From Streptomyces cyaneochromogenes (GTDB lineage: Bacteria > Actinomycetota > Actinomycetes > Streptomycetales > Streptomycetaceae), in NCBI RefSeq assembly GCF_003963535.1, contig NZ_CP034539.1, positions 5,642,001 to 5,706,000 on the forward strand: a DNA stretch of 64,000 nucleotides. The letters run 5' to 3'. The notes under the pieces are model-generated. The model was given only the letters and a program-made list of their open reading frames with translations, did not search any database and was not told the DNA's origin. Every line of letters starts with the position of its first letter. The first letter of the stretch is position 1. The position numbers and the translations under genes were made by a program. Positions 1-8,182 of this stretch are shown here, in pieces.

Positions 1-507
1 TATCGGCCCGATCCTGGCGAGCCCCGCCACCTCGTCGTTGACGTTCAGGAAGCGGGTGATGCGCCCGGTGGGGGGCGCGTCCATCACCACGTAGTCGTAG
101 ACGAACCGCCCGCTCTTGTCCTTGCGCCGCACGGCCTCGCACGCCTTGCCGGTCAGCAGGACGTCTCTGAGACCGGGCGCGATGGTGGTGGCGAAGTCGA
201 TGGCGCCGAGCTTCTTCAGGGCCCGGCCGGCGCCGCCCATCTTGTAGAACATCTGGAGGTAGTCCAGAAGGGCCAGTTCGGGGTCGATGGCGAGGGCGTA
301 CACCTCCCCGCCCCCTGGAGCGACGGCGATCTTCCGCTCCTCGTAGGGCAGCGCCTCTGTCTCGAAGAGCTGCGCGATGCCCTGCCTGCCCTCGACCTCG
401 ACGAGAAGCGTCCGCTTCCCCTCGGTGGCGAGAGCGAGCGCGAGCGCGGCGGCGACCGTGGTCTTTCCGGTCCCGCCCTTGCCGCTGACGACCTGGAGCC
501 TGCTCAC
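1..507 (-). CDS. ArsA/GET3-like anion-transporting ATPase (partial, C-terminus outside window)
   Basis: The first 169 codons of a P-loop ATPase are present; the gene runs off the left edge. The GTG start at 505-507 gives an N-terminus with the deviant Walker A motif GKGGTGKTT at residues 9-17, followed by an LLVEVEGRQG strand and, near residue 145, the switch-like segment MDAPPTGR. These are hallmarks of the ArsA/GET3 branch of the SIMIBI class. In actinobacteria such ATPases commonly occur as a pair upstream of wblA. The substrate is unknown and arsenite transport should not be assumed. It is transcribed away from the DUF4177/RidA pair, with about 105 bp between the divergent starts. Confidence 0.88.
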   Translation of the reverse strand, partial: MSRLQVVSGKGGTGKTTVAAALALALATEGKRTLLVEVEGRQGIAQLFETEALPYEERKIAVAPGGGEVYALAIDPELALLDYLQMFYKMGGAGRALKKLGAIDFATTIAPGLRDVLLTGKACEAVRRKDKSGRFVYDYVVMDAPPTGRITRFLNVNDEVAGLARIGPI

Positions 508-600
508 GCCTTCGAGCCTAACCAGTCCGTCCGCCGACCACGCGACAGCCTGTGGACAACGTGACCGCGGTCGGCCGCTCGGCGCCCGCCGGGCAACGGA

Positions 601-613
601 TAAAGTCGGCCAC
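601..613 (+). promoter_or_regulatory. Probable -10 element of a leaderless transcript
   Basis: TAAAGT at 601-606 fits the TAnnnT pattern of the main vegetative sigma factor. It is followed by exactly seven bases before the ATG at 614, and there is no ribosome-binding site in between. This is the arrangement of leaderless Streptomyces mRNAs. No good -35 hexamer is visible at the expected distance, so the call is tentative. Confidence 0.35.
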
Positions 614-775
614 ATGACCAAGTGGGAATACGCAACCGTGCCGCTGCTCGTCCACGCCACGAAGCAGATTCTGGACACCTGGGGCGAGGACGGCTGGGAG
701 CTCGTCCAGGTCGTGCCCGGGCCGAACAACCCCGAGCAGCTCGTCGCCTACCTGAAGCGGGAGAAGCAGGCATGA
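614..775 (+). CDS. DUF4177 domain small protein
   Basis: This 53-residue protein begins MTKWEYATVPL and contains the GWELVQVV core typical of the short DUF4177 family, whose function is unknown. It is acidic and has no signal peptide or membrane segment. Its stop codon overlaps the start of the RidA-like gene in an ATGA arrangement, so the two are probably translationally coupled. The start is chosen because it gives the family N-terminus and lies seven bases after a -10 hexamer. Confidence 0.82.
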   Translation: MTKWEYATVPLLVHATKQILDTWGEDGWELVQVVPGPNNPEQLVAYLKREKQA

Positions 776-1239
776 GCGCTGTCGAGGCGAAGCTCGCCGA
801 GCTGGGCCTGACGCTTCCGGAGGTCGTGCCTCCGCTCGCCGCGTACCAGCCGGCCGTCCAGTCGGGCGTGTACGTCTACACCGCCGGCCAGCTCCCGATG
901 GTGGAGGGCAAGCTCCCGGTCACCGGCAAGGTGGGCGCGGAGGTCACCCCGGAGGAGGCCAAGGAACTCGCCCGTACCTGCGCCCTGAACGCCCTCGCTG
1001 CCGTCAAGTCGGTGGCGGGCGACCTGGACCGCATCGCGCGCGTGGTGAAGGTCGTCGGCTTCGTGGCCTCGGCCTCGGACTTCACCGGCCAGCCCGCCGT
1101 CCTCAACGGCGCGAGCGAACTCCTGGGACAGGTTCTCGGCGACAAGGGCGTCCACGCGCGCAGCGCGGTCGGCGTGGCCGTGCTTCCGCTGGACGCGCCG
1201 GTCGAGGTCGAGGTCCAGGTGGAGCTGACGGGGGCGTAG
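772..1239 (+). CDS. RidA family (YjgF/YER057c/UK114) protein
   Basis: The product is 155 residues and collinear with the RidA-like family, whose best-known members hydrolyse reactive enamine/imine intermediates released by PLP enzymes. Family features seen include YTAGQLP near residue 41, the EEAKELARTCALNALAAVKSV helix around residues 62-82 (quoted in part: EEAKELARTCALNALAA), and the C-terminal VGVAVLPLDAPVEVE strand. The canonical RidA catalytic arginine near the C-terminus is not evident (the segment reads LPLDAPVEVEV), so this may be a non-archetypal Rid subfamily member. It overlaps the upstream DUF4177 gene by 4 bp. Confidence 0.85.
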   Translation: MSAVEAKLAELGLTLPEVVPPLAAYQPAVQSGVYVYTAGQLPMVEGKLPVTGKVGAEVTPEEAKELARTCALNALAAVKSVAGDLDRIARVVKVVGFVASASDFTGQPAVLNGASELLGQVLGDKGVHARSAVGVAVLPLDAPVEVEVQVELTGA

Positions 1240-1247
1240 GCCTTCGG

Positions 1248-1297
1248 TGGTGGGGGCGGCGTGTCACGGCCGCAAAAAAAAATGGGCCGCCCCCAAC
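1248..1297. terminator. GC-rich hairpin with an A9 run in the loop
   Basis: GGGGGCGGC near 1252-1260 can pair with GCCGCCCCC near 1286-1294. The loop holds nine consecutive A residues (1274-1282). It lies directly after the RidA-like stop codon and could end that transcript, but the T-run expected after a plus-strand hairpin is missing. Confidence 0.35.
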
Positions 1298-1321
1298 CTC
1301 CCCGCAGGGCACAGTGACCCC

Positions 1322-2149
1322 ATGGCCGAAACCGCTCGCCGCAGGGGGCTCGACGCTCAGGGGTACATCGCGCGCGAAGGCTCCCTCGCGCGCGTTCCCG
1401 ACGCCTTCCGGCCGGTCGTCGCCGCCGCGCGCGACCGGCTGCAGGCCGTGTTCGGGGCACGGATGCACAGCGCCTACCTCTACGGGTCGATTCCGCGCGG
1501 CACCGCGCGCGTGGGGCGCAGCGACCTCGATCTGCTGGTCGCCCTGCACGAGGAGCCGACCGAGACGGACCGGGCGGACGCGCGCGTGCTCGACGAGGCG
1601 CTGGACACGGAGTTCGCGCAGATCGACGGGGCCGGGACGCTGCTGGACAGCCGCGGACGGCTGCTGAGCGACCTGGAGACGTACGACCTCGGGTGGTTCG
1701 TCGCCTGCCTCTGTACGCCCCTGCTGGGGGAGGACCTCGCCGAGCATCTGCCGCGCTACCGCCCCGACACGCTGCTCGCGCGCGAGACCAACGGCGATCT
1801 CGGCCTCCTGCTGCCCCGGTGGCGCGAGCGGATCGCCGGCGCCGACGACAGCGCGGACGCACGGCGGCCGCTCGTGCGGTTCATGTCGCGGCGTCTCGTG
1901 CGGACCGGGTTCACGCTGGTCATGCCCCGCTGGCGCGGGTGGACCAGCGATCTGGGGGAGATGGCGGAAGCCTTCGCGGCGTACTACCCCGCGCGGGCCG
2001 AGCAGATGAGGGTGGCGGCCGCGCTCGGGTACGAGCCGACGGGCGACGCGGGCGTCCTCCGGTCGTACGTCGAGGATCTCGGGCCGTGGCTCGTGGACGA
2101 GTACGCGCGCGTGCACGGGGTCAAAGCGCCGCGTCCCCAGGAGGCGTAG
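1322..2149 (+). CDS. Nucleotidyltransferase-domain protein
   Basis: The product is about 275 residues. Residues 50-75 contain YLYGSIPRGTARVGRSDLD followed by LLV, the hG[GS]-x9-13-Dh[DE]h signature of the DNA polymerase beta-like nucleotidyltransferase superfamily, the fold used by aminoglycoside and tRNA nucleotidyltransferases. No second domain is recognised. The substrate cannot be told from sequence. The ATG at 1322 is preferred; the reading frame extends upstream through the A9 run (encoding lysines), but that stretch looks untranslated. It is followed by a convergent metallo-hydrolase gene 7 bp away. Confidence 0.72.
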   Translation: MAETARRRGLDAQGYIAREGSLARVPDAFRPVVAAARDRLQAVFGARMHSAYLYGSIPRGTARVGRSDLDLLVALHEEPTETDRADARVLDEALDTEFAQIDGAGTLLDSRGRLLSDLETYDLGWFVACLCTPLLGEDLAEHLPRYRPDTLLARETNGDLGLLLPRWRERIAGADDSADARRPLVRFMSRRLVRTGFTLVMPRWRGWTSDLGEMAEAFAAYYPARAEQMRVAAALGYEPTGDAGVLRSYVEDLGPWLVDEYARVHGVKAPRPQEA

Positions 2150-2156
2150 GCAGGGC

Positions 2157-2987
2157 CTAGATGAGGCCGTGCTCCTCCAGGTAGTCCAACTGCGCCCGCA
2201 CCGACAGCTCGGCCGCCGGCCACAGGGAGCGGTCCACGTCGGCGTACACATGGGCGACGACCTCGGCCGGGGTGCCGTAGCCGTCCTCGACGGCCGTCTC
2301 GACCTGGGCGAGGCGGTGGGCGCGGTGGGCGAGGTAGAACTCGACGGCGCCCTGGGCGTCCTCCAGGACGGGGCCGTGGCCTGGCAGGACGGTGTGCACG
2401 CCGTCGTCGACCGTGAGGGACCTCAGCCGCCGCAGCGAGTCCAGGTAGTCGCCGAGCCGGCCGTCGGGGTGCGCCACCACGGTCGTGCCGCGGCCCAGGA
2501 TCGTGTCGCCGGTCAGGACGGCGCGGTCGGCCGGGAGGTGGAAGGAGAGGGAGTCGGCGGTGTGCCCCGGAGTCGGTACGACGCGCAGCTCCAGTCCGCC
2601 GACGGCGACCACGTCCCCCGCACCGAGCCCCTCGTCGCCGAGCCGCAACGCCGGGTCGAGGGCACGCACGCGCGTGCCGGTCAGCTCGGCGAAGCGTGCG
2701 GCGCCCTCGGCGTGGTCCGGGTGGCCGTGCGTGAGCAGGGTCAGGGCGATGCGCTTGCCGGACTTCTCGGCCATGGCGACGACATTGCGCAGGTGACCGT
2801 CGTCCAGCGGGCCCGGGTCGACGACGACGGCCAGGTTCGAGTCCGGCTCGGCGAGGATCCAGGTGTTGGTGCCGTCCAGGGTCATCGCGGAGGGGTTGGG
2901 CGCGAGGACGTTGACGGCGCGGGGGGTGGCGGGGCCGGTGAGGACCCCGCCTCGCGGCTGGCCGGGGAGGGCTGCTGCGTCCGTCAT
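2157..2987 (-). CDS. Metallo-beta-lactamase-fold hydrolase
   Basis: This 276-residue protein carries THGHPDHAEG near residue 87, the HxHxDH metal-binding motif of the metallo-beta-lactamase superfamily. Further histidines lie in PTPGHTADS near 140 and LPGHG near 203. The N-terminal NPSAMTLDGTNTWIL segment and the C-terminal helical region match the glyoxalase II/LACTB2-like branch, whose members act as thioesterases or endoribonucleases. It lies 49 bp after a NUDIX gene on the same strand and probably shares its transcript. Confidence 0.88.
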   Translation of the reverse strand: MTDAAALPGQPRGGVLTGPATPRAVNVLAPNPSAMTLDGTNTWILAEPDSNLAVVVDPGPLDDGHLRNVVAMAEKSGKRIALTLLTHGHPDHAEGAARFAELTGTRVRALDPALRLGDEGLGAGDVVAVGGLELRVVPTPGHTADSLSFHLPADRAVLTGDTILGRGTTVVAHPDGRLGDYLDSLRRLRSLTVDDGVHTVLPGHGPVLEDAQGAVEFYLAHRAHRLAQVETAVEDGYGTPAEVVAHVYADVDRSLWPAAELSVRAQLDYLEEHGLI

Positions 2988-3036
2988 ACGAGGGGGCCTT
3001 CCAGGGCTGCGGGCACTGCGGGCATGGGCGGCGCGG

Positions 3037-3903
3037 TCATGAGGGGGCTGCGCCCGTCGGGATGTGCTTGGTGAACTCGTCGTGGCCGGGCCAGGAGAGC
3101 ACGATCTCGCCGTCGTCGAGCCGGGCCTGCGCGAGGACGGCGGAGAGGTCGCGGCCGGGGGCGGCGGCGAGGGCCTCGGCGGCGCTGGCGTAGCCGGTCA
3201 GCTGGCGCAGGGTCGCGATCGTGGGCGGCATCATCAGCAGCTCGCCCTTGTCGTACGAGGCGGCCGCGTCCACGGGCCGGATCCACACCGTGCGGTCCGC
3301 CTCCGTGGAGGCGTTGCGGGTGCGCTGGCCCTGCGGGAGGGCGGCGACGAAGAACCACGTGTCGTAGCGGCGGGGTTCGAACTCCGGGGTGATCCAGCGG
3401 GTCCAGGCGCCCAGGAGATCCGAACGCAGGGCCAGTCCCCGGCGGTCCAGGAACTCGGCGAACGACAGGTCCCGGGCGACCAGGGCCGCGCGGTCGGCCT
3501 CCCAGTCCTCGCCGGTCGTATCGCCCACCACGGAGTCGTCGGTGGGCCCGGCGAGCAGGACGCCCGCCTCCTCGTACGTCTCGCGCACGGCCGCGCAGAC
3601 GATGGCCTGTGCCGCCGCCTCGTCGACGCCGAGCCTTCGCGCCCACCACGCGCGCGTGGGGCCCGCCCAGCGCACCGGATGCTCGTCGCGCGGATCGACG
3701 CCGCCGCCGGGATAGGCGTACGCCCCGCCGGCGAAGGCCATGGAGGCACGGCGCCGCAGCATGTGCACGGCAGGCCCGGCCTCGGTGTCCCTGAGCAGCA
3801 TGACGGTGGCCGCCCGCTTCGGAGCGACGGGGGTCAGGCTTCCGTCCGCGAGCGCACGGATCCGTTCCGGCCACTCCGGTGGGTACCACTGCCCGTTTGC
3901 CAT
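3037..3903 (-). CDS. NUDIX hydrolase
   Basis: The product is 288 residues. A NUDIX box starts at GGAYAYPGGGVD (near residue 58), and its catalytic helix AVRETYEEAGV is near residue 105. About 30 residues separate the two halves, an insertion seen in the coenzyme A/NADH-type NUDIX branch. Members hydrolyse a nucleoside diphosphate linked to another moiety. The gene lies between crp and the metallo-hydrolase gene, all on the minus strand. The start MANGQWYPPEWPERIRAL is common in streptomycete homologues as I recall them. Confidence 0.85.
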   Translation of the reverse strand: MANGQWYPPEWPERIRALADGSLTPVAPKRAATVMLLRDTEAGPAVHMLRRRASMAFAGGAYAYPGGGVDPRDEHPVRWAGPTRAWWARRLGVDEAAAQAIVCAAVRETYEEAGVLLAGPTDDSVVGDTTGEDWEADRAALVARDLSFAEFLDRRGLALRSDLLGAWTRWITPEFEPRRYDTWFFVAALPQGQRTRNASTEADRTVWIRPVDAAASYDKGELLMMPPTIATLRQLTGYASAAEALAAAPGRDLSAVLAQARLDDGEIVLSWPGHDEFTKHIPTGAAPS

Positions 3904-3980
3904 GGGCGGAGGCTATCTCTTGGTGCGCGGATGTTCGAGGGGGCCCAGGGCGACGGGGGTGCGAGGGGTGGCCGACGACG

Positions 3981-4015
3981 ACGGGGCCCCGCCTCGCAGT
4001 GAGACGGGGCCCCGG
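3981..4015 (-). terminator. Stem-loop downstream of crp
   Basis: CGGGGCCCCGCCTC (from 3982) pairs with GAGACGGGGCCCCG (ending 4014) with one mismatch, leaving a five-base loop. It starts about 30 bp after the crp stop codon. There is no T-run, as is usual for streptomycete terminators. Confidence 0.55.
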
Positions 4016-4043
4016 AGTCGTACGACTTGGCGTGTCGACCGCT

Positions 4044-4718
4044 CTAGCGCGACCGCTTGGCCAGTCGCTCCACGTCGAGCAGGATCACCGCACGCGCCTC
4101 CAGGCGCAGCCACCCGCGACCGGCGAAGTCGGCCAGCGCCTTGTTGACCGTCTCACGCGACGCGCCGACGAGCTGCGCGAGCTCCTCCTGCGTCAGATCG
4201 TGGACGACGTGGATGCCCTCTTCGGACTGCACGCCGAACCGGCGCGAGAGGTCGAGGAGCGCGCGGGCGACACGGCCCGGAACATCCGAGAAGACCAGGT
4301 CGGACATCGCGTCGTTGGTGCGGCGCAGCCGACGGGCGACGGCGCGCAGCAGCGCGGTGGCCACCTCGGGGCGGGCGTTCAGCCAGGGCTGGAGGTCGCC
4401 GTGGCCCAGGCCCAGCAGTTTGACCTCGGTCAGCGCGGTGGCGGTCGCCGTGCGCGGGCCCGGGTCGAAGAGGGACAGCTCGCCGATGAGCTCGCCGGGG
4501 CCGACGACGGCGAGCATGTTCTCGCGGCCGTCGGGCGAGGTGCGGTGGAGCTTGACCTTGCCCTCGGTGACGACGTACAGCCGGTCACCGGGGTCGCCCT
4601 CGTGGAACAGGGAGTCACCGCGTGCGAGGGTCACCTCACTCATGGAGGCGCGGAGCTCCGCGGACTGCTCGTCATCGAGCGCCGCGAAGAGCGGGTTGCG
4701 CCGCAGAACGTCGTCCAC
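4044..4718 (-). CDS. crp: Crp/Fnr-family cAMP-receptor-like global regulator
   Basis: This 224-residue protein has an N-terminal cyclic-nucleotide-binding beta-roll (LFHEGDPGDRLYVV, GELIGELSLFDPGPRTATATA) and a C-terminal winged helix (LTQEELAQLVGASRETVNKAL). In Streptomyces the orthologue controls germination, development and antibiotic clusters. The GTG start at 4716-4718 is chosen because AAGGAG lies 8 bases upstream on the minus strand and the product has the length I recall for the S. coelicolor protein. The reading frame is open far upstream, across the divergent nth gene, but that part is noncoding. A matching Crp operator lies about 90 bp upstream, which suggests autoregulation. Confidence 0.95.
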   Translation of the reverse strand: MDDVLRRNPLFAALDDEQSAELRASMSEVTLARGDSLFHEGDPGDRLYVVTEGKVKLHRTSPDGRENMLAVVGPGELIGELSLFDPGPRTATATALTEVKLLGLGHGDLQPWLNARPEVATALLRAVARRLRRTNDAMSDLVFSDVPGRVARALLDLSRRFGVQSEEGIHVVHDLTQEELAQLVGASRETVNKALADFAGRGWLRLEARAVILLDVERLAKRSR

Positions 4719-4756
4719 GAGTTCTCTCCTTGTCGACCTGCTCAGGGGATCTTGCT

Positions 4757-4774
4757 CCCCCTTGGTACCAGGGG
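4757..4774. promoter_or_regulatory. Palindrome in the crp leader
   Basis: The 8-bp palindrome TGGTACCA is flanked by CCCC on one side and GGGG on the other, giving an imperfect 18-bp inverted repeat about 40 bp before the crp start. It could form a leader hairpin or act as an operator. Confidence 0.35.
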
Positions 4775-4808
4775 ACCGTGCTCCCCATTTTGCCGGACGG
4801 TCCAAACA

Positions 4809-4822
4809 GTGTGATCTGTCAC
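4809..4822. promoter_or_regulatory. Candidate Crp-binding site between crp and nth
   Basis: GTGTGATCTGTCAC fits the GTG-N6-GNCAC pattern that I recall for S. coelicolor Crp targets. It lies 91 bp upstream of the crp start and about 104 bp upstream of nth, so it could act on both divergent genes. Confidence 0.55.
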
Positions 4823-4925
4823 AAGGATGCCGCACAGGTGTGCCGAGGTAAGCGGCAGGGGTCCAATTGGGGGCCGATCTTCGAGGTCCGGGGCGGATGT
4901 CGGTGCCGGGCTTTAGGCTGGCCGG

Positions 4926-6020
4926 GTGTCCAAATCGCCGGTGAGAGCACAGGCCAAGGGGGCTGGGCGGGTGGTTGTACGTCGCGATTCCGCTGTGGGC
5001 GAACAGGACCCTGGTGGCGGAAGGAAAACGGCAAAGGCGACGAATGGTGCGCCGAATGAGGCGGCTGTGGATGGCGGGAAAGCTGCGGTGAAGACGTCGG
5101 CGGCCGGGAAGAAGGCCGCGGCTGCGAAGAAACCGGCGCCTGCGAGGAATGCGGCGCCTGCCAAGAAGACCGCGTCGGTCAAGAAGACCGCGCCTGCCAA
5201 GAAGACGGCATCGCCCACCAAGACGGCACCGGCCAAGAAGGCCCCCGCCGAATCCCGTACCGCCCTCGTCCGCCGAGCCCGCCGTATCAACCGCGAGCTC
5301 GCCGAGGTCTACCCGTACGCCCATCCCGAGCTGGACTTCGACAACCCCTTCCAGCTGGTGGTCGCCACCGTGCTGTCCGCCCAGACCACCGACCTGCGCG
5401 TCAACCAGACGACCCCCGCCCTCTTCGCCAAGTACCCGACCCCCGAGGACCTGGCGGCCGCCAACCCGGAGGAGGTCGAGGAGATCCTCCGCCCGTGCGG
5501 GTTCTTCCGGGCCAAGACCAAGTCGGTCATGGGCCTGTCCAAGGCGCTGGTGGAGAACCACGGCGGCGAGGTCCCGGGCCGGCTCGAGGACCTGGTCAAA
5601 CTGCCCGGCGTCGGTCGCAAGACGGCCTTCGTCGTGCTCGGCAACGCCTTCGGCCGCCCCGGCATCACCGTGGACACCCACTTCCAGCGGCTGGTGCGGC
5701 GCTGGCAGTGGACCGAGCAGACGGACCCCGACAAGATCGAGGCCGAGATCGGCGCGCTGTTCCCCAAGAGCGACTGGACCGACCTCTCGCATCACGTGAT
5801 CTGGCACGGCCGCCGTATCTGCCACGCCCGCAAGCCCGCGTGCGGCGCCTGTCCCGTGGCGCCGCTCTGCCCGGCGTACGGCGAGGGCGAGACGGATCCG
5901 GAGAAGGCGAAGAAGCTCCTCAAGTACGAGAAGGGCGGCTTCCCGGGACAGCGGCTCAATCCGCCGCAGGCCTATCTGGACGCGGGCGGCAAGGCCGCCC
6001 CGCCGCTGGGGGCCGGATGA
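4926..6020 (+). CDS. nth: Endonuclease III with an N-terminal Lys/Ala/Pro-rich tail
   Basis: This 364-residue protein is a bifunctional DNA glycosylase/AP lyase of base-excision repair. The catalytic region begins near residue 110. It contains the helix-hairpin-helix LPGVGRKTA with the catalytic lysine, the catalytic aspartate in TVDTHFQRL, and a C-terminal [4Fe-4S] ligand set CHARKPACGACPVAPLC with C-x6-C-x2-C-x5-C spacing. The first ~105 residues are unusual: they consist largely of AKKTA/PAKKT repeats like a histone H1 tail. The GTG start fits, since all of this extension reads in frame, but a later start cannot be excluded. The gene is divergent from crp. Confidence 0.92.
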   Translation: MSKSPVRAQAKGAGRVVVRRDSAVGEQDPGGGRKTAKATNGAPNEAAVDGGKAAVKTSAAGKKAAAAKKPAPARNAAPAKKTASVKKTAPAKKTASPTKTAPAKKAPAESRTALVRRARRINRELAEVYPYAHPELDFDNPFQLVVATVLSAQTTDLRVNQTTPALFAKYPTPEDLAAANPEEVEEILRPCGFFRAKTKSVMGLSKALVENHGGEVPGRLEDLVKLPGVGRKTAFVVLGNAFGRPGITVDTHFQRLVRRWQWTEQTDPDKIEAEIGALFPKSDWTDLSHHVIWHGRRICHARKPACGACPVAPLCPAYGEGETDPEKAKKLLKYEKGGFPGQRLNPPQAYLDAGGKAAPPLGAG

Positions 6021-6126
6021 CGGGGCGTACCGGACGGAGCCGGGCACTGTCTCGCCTCTCTGCCGTCGGACCGGAACGATCTAGGTGCCCTCGGGCGTTG
6101 GACTGGGCAGGACGACGGGGGTGGCG

Positions 6127-6822
6127 ATGACTCGGGCGAGCGGTACGCAGGACGGTCCGGTGGTGCTCAGCAAGGAGGGACTGCCCGCCTGGCTGGATCC
6201 GGTGGTGCGAGTGGTGGAGACGGTCGAGCCGCTGCAGCTGAGCCGGTTCCTGCCACCGGAGAACGGCGCGGGGCGCCAGTCCGCCGTGCTGATCCTCTTC
6301 GGTGAGGGCGAGCGAGGGCCCGAGCTGCTGCTCATGGAGCGGGCCAGTTCCTTGCGGTCGCACGCCGGCCAGCCGTCCTTCCCCGGTGGCGCCCTCGACC
6401 CCGAGGACGGCGACCCGCAGGCCGACGGGCCGCTGCGGGCCGCGCTCCGCGAGGCCGAGGAGGAGACCGGGCTCGATCCGGGCGGTGTCCAGCTCTTCGG
6501 CGTGCTGCCCAAGCTGTACATCCCGGTCAGCGGCTTCGTGGTCACGTCGGTGCTGGGCTGGTGGCGCGAGCCGAGCCCGGTCGACGTCGTCGATCCGAAC
6601 GAGACGGCCCGCGTCTTCACCGTCCCCGTGGCGGATCTCACGAACCCGGACAACCGCGCCACGACCGTTCACCCCAGCGGCCACCGAGGCCCGGCATTTC
6701 TGGTCGAATCGGCTCTGGTCTGGGGTTTCACCGCCGGAATCATCGACCGCCTGCTGCATTTCTCGGGCTGGGAGCAGCCCTGGGACCGGGGCAAGCAGGT
6801 CCCGCTCGACTGGCGGTCATGA
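6127..6822 (+). CDS. NUDIX hydrolase, probable coenzyme A pyrophosphatase type
   Basis: The product is about 231 residues. SFPGGALDPEDGD near residue 83 and LREAEEETGLDPG near residue 105 together form an expanded NUDIX box. The LLMERASSLRSHAGQ segment just before it matches the CoA-diphosphatase subgroup (UPF0035/NudL-like). It follows nth by about 100 bp on the same strand. Start choice is between ATG 6127 and nearby upstream codons. Confidence 0.83.
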   Translation: MTRASGTQDGPVVLSKEGLPAWLDPVVRVVETVEPLQLSRFLPPENGAGRQSAVLILFGEGERGPELLLMERASSLRSHAGQPSFPGGALDPEDGDPQADGPLRAALREAEEETGLDPGGVQLFGVLPKLYIPVSGFVVTSVLGWWREPSPVDVVDPNETARVFTVPVADLTNPDNRATTVHPSGHRGPAFLVESALVWGFTAGIIDRLLHFSGWEQPWDRGKQVPLDWRS

Positions 6823-6912
6823 CAGGGTGTCTGCCGTGCTGTGTCATCCCGGGGGCCGGGGCTCGCGGCCGACCCGTGGTGAGCGAAGAGTGATGAGGCG
6901 AGGCTAGAACCG

Positions 6913-8112
6913 GTGAACGTGCTGGACATCCTGCTGCTGGTCGCCGCCGTGTGGTTCGCGATCGTGGGCTACCGCCAGGGCTTCGTGGTCGGCATCCTGT
7001 CGGTGATCGGCTTCCTCGGCGGCGGTCTCGTGGCCGTGTACCTGCTCCCGGTCATCTGGGACGCGCTGACCGACAACGCCGAGGTGAGCACGACCGCCGC
7101 CGTCGTCGCGGTCGTCGTCGTGATCGTCTGCGCATCCGTCGGCCAGGCCCTGACCACCCACCTCGGCAACAAGTTGCGCCGGTACATCACCTGGTCCCCG
7201 GCCCGCGCCCTCGACGCGACCGGCGGCGCCCTCGTCAACGTCGTCGCGATGCTGCTCGTCGCCTGGTTGATCGGTTCCGCCCTCGCCGGGACGACGCTGC
7301 CGACGCTCGGCAAGGAAGTCCGTAACTCCAAGGTGCTGCTCGGGGTGGCACGGGCGCTGCCCGACCAGGCGGACACCTGGTTCGCGGACTTCTCCTCCGT
7401 CCTCGCGCAGAACGGCTTCCCGCAGGTCTTCAGCCCGTTCGCGAACGAGCCGATCAACGACGTCCGGCCGCCCGACCCGGCCCTCGCCAACAGCCCGGTG
7501 GCCGCCCGCGCGCAGCGCTCCATCGTCAAGGTCATGGGCACGGCGACGAGTTGCGGCAAAGTCCTGGAGGGCACCGGCTTCGTCTTCGCCGACCGCCGCG
7601 TCATGACCAACGCGCACGTCGTCGGCGGCGTCGACGAACCCACCGTCCAGATAGGCGGAGAGGGCAGGAAGTACGACGCGACGGTCGTCCTCTACGACTG
7701 GGAGCGCGACATCGCCGTACTCGACGTGCCGGACATGAAGGCGCCCGTGCTGCGGTTCTCCACCAGGGACGCGCAGAGCGGCGACGGCGCGATCATCGCG
7801 GGCTTCCCGGAGAACGGCGCGTACGACGTGCGTGCCGCACGCGTGCGTGGCCGCCTCCCGGCCAACGGCCCGGACATCTACCATCGCGGCACCGTGCGCC
7901 GTGACGTGTACTCGCTGTTCGCGACCGTCCGCCAGGGCAACTCCGGCGGCCCGCTGCTCACGCCCGAAGGCAAGGTGTACGGCGTGGTCTTCGCGAAGTC
8001 CCTCGACGACGCCAACACCGGCTACGCGCTCACCGTGGACGAGATCCAGGAGGACATCGTCAAGGGCCGTACCGCCAACCAGCAGGTGGACAGCGACAGC
8101 TGCGCGCTGTAG
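6913..8112 (+). CDS. MarP-like membrane serine protease (CvpA domain plus trypsin-like domain)
   Basis: This 399-residue protein starts with about four hydrophobic segments (residues 3-130) of the CvpA/colicin V production type. A short linker leads to a chymotrypsin-fold protease with the catalytic triad visible as TNAHVVGG (His), RDIAVLDV (Asp) and GNSGGPLL (Ser). The architecture matches mycobacterial MarP, which protects periplasmic pH homeostasis under acid stress. A disulphide-capable Cys is near the start of the protease domain (TSCGKV) and another near the C-terminus (DSDSCAL). The GTG start is 90 bp after the upstream NUDIX gene, so they may be cotranscribed. Confidence 0.9.
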   Translation: MNVLDILLLVAAVWFAIVGYRQGFVVGILSVIGFLGGGLVAVYLLPVIWDALTDNAEVSTTAAVVAVVVVIVCASVGQALTTHLGNKLRRYITWSPARALDATGGALVNVVAMLLVAWLIGSALAGTTLPTLGKEVRNSKVLLGVARALPDQADTWFADFSSVLAQNGFPQVFSPFANEPINDVRPPDPALANSPVAARAQRSIVKVMGTATSCGKVLEGTGFVFADRRVMTNAHVVGGVDEPTVQIGGEGRKYDATVVLYDWERDIAVLDVPDMKAPVLRFSTRDAQSGDGAIIAGFPENGAYDVRAARVRGRLPANGPDIYHRGTVRRDVYSLFATVRQGNSGGPLLTPEGKVYGVVFAKSLDDANTGYALTVDEIQEDIVKGRTANQQVDSDSCAL

Positions 8113-8182
8113 GTCCGTGGCTCCGGTCGGGGCGGTGCCCGTCGGGTGAGGGCCGAGCCCGGTCGTGGAAGGGCGCGGCCGG

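Noticed and set aside
1247..1321. An N-terminal extension of the nucleotidyltransferase from 1247
   Set aside because: The added 25 residues run through a hairpin and A9 run and match no family; ATG 1322 is simpler.
4719..6047. A long minus-strand extension of the crp frame antisense to nth
   Set aside because: It is a GC-bias open frame with a glycine/arginine-rich translation. Crp has its own ribosome-binding site and normal length from 4718.
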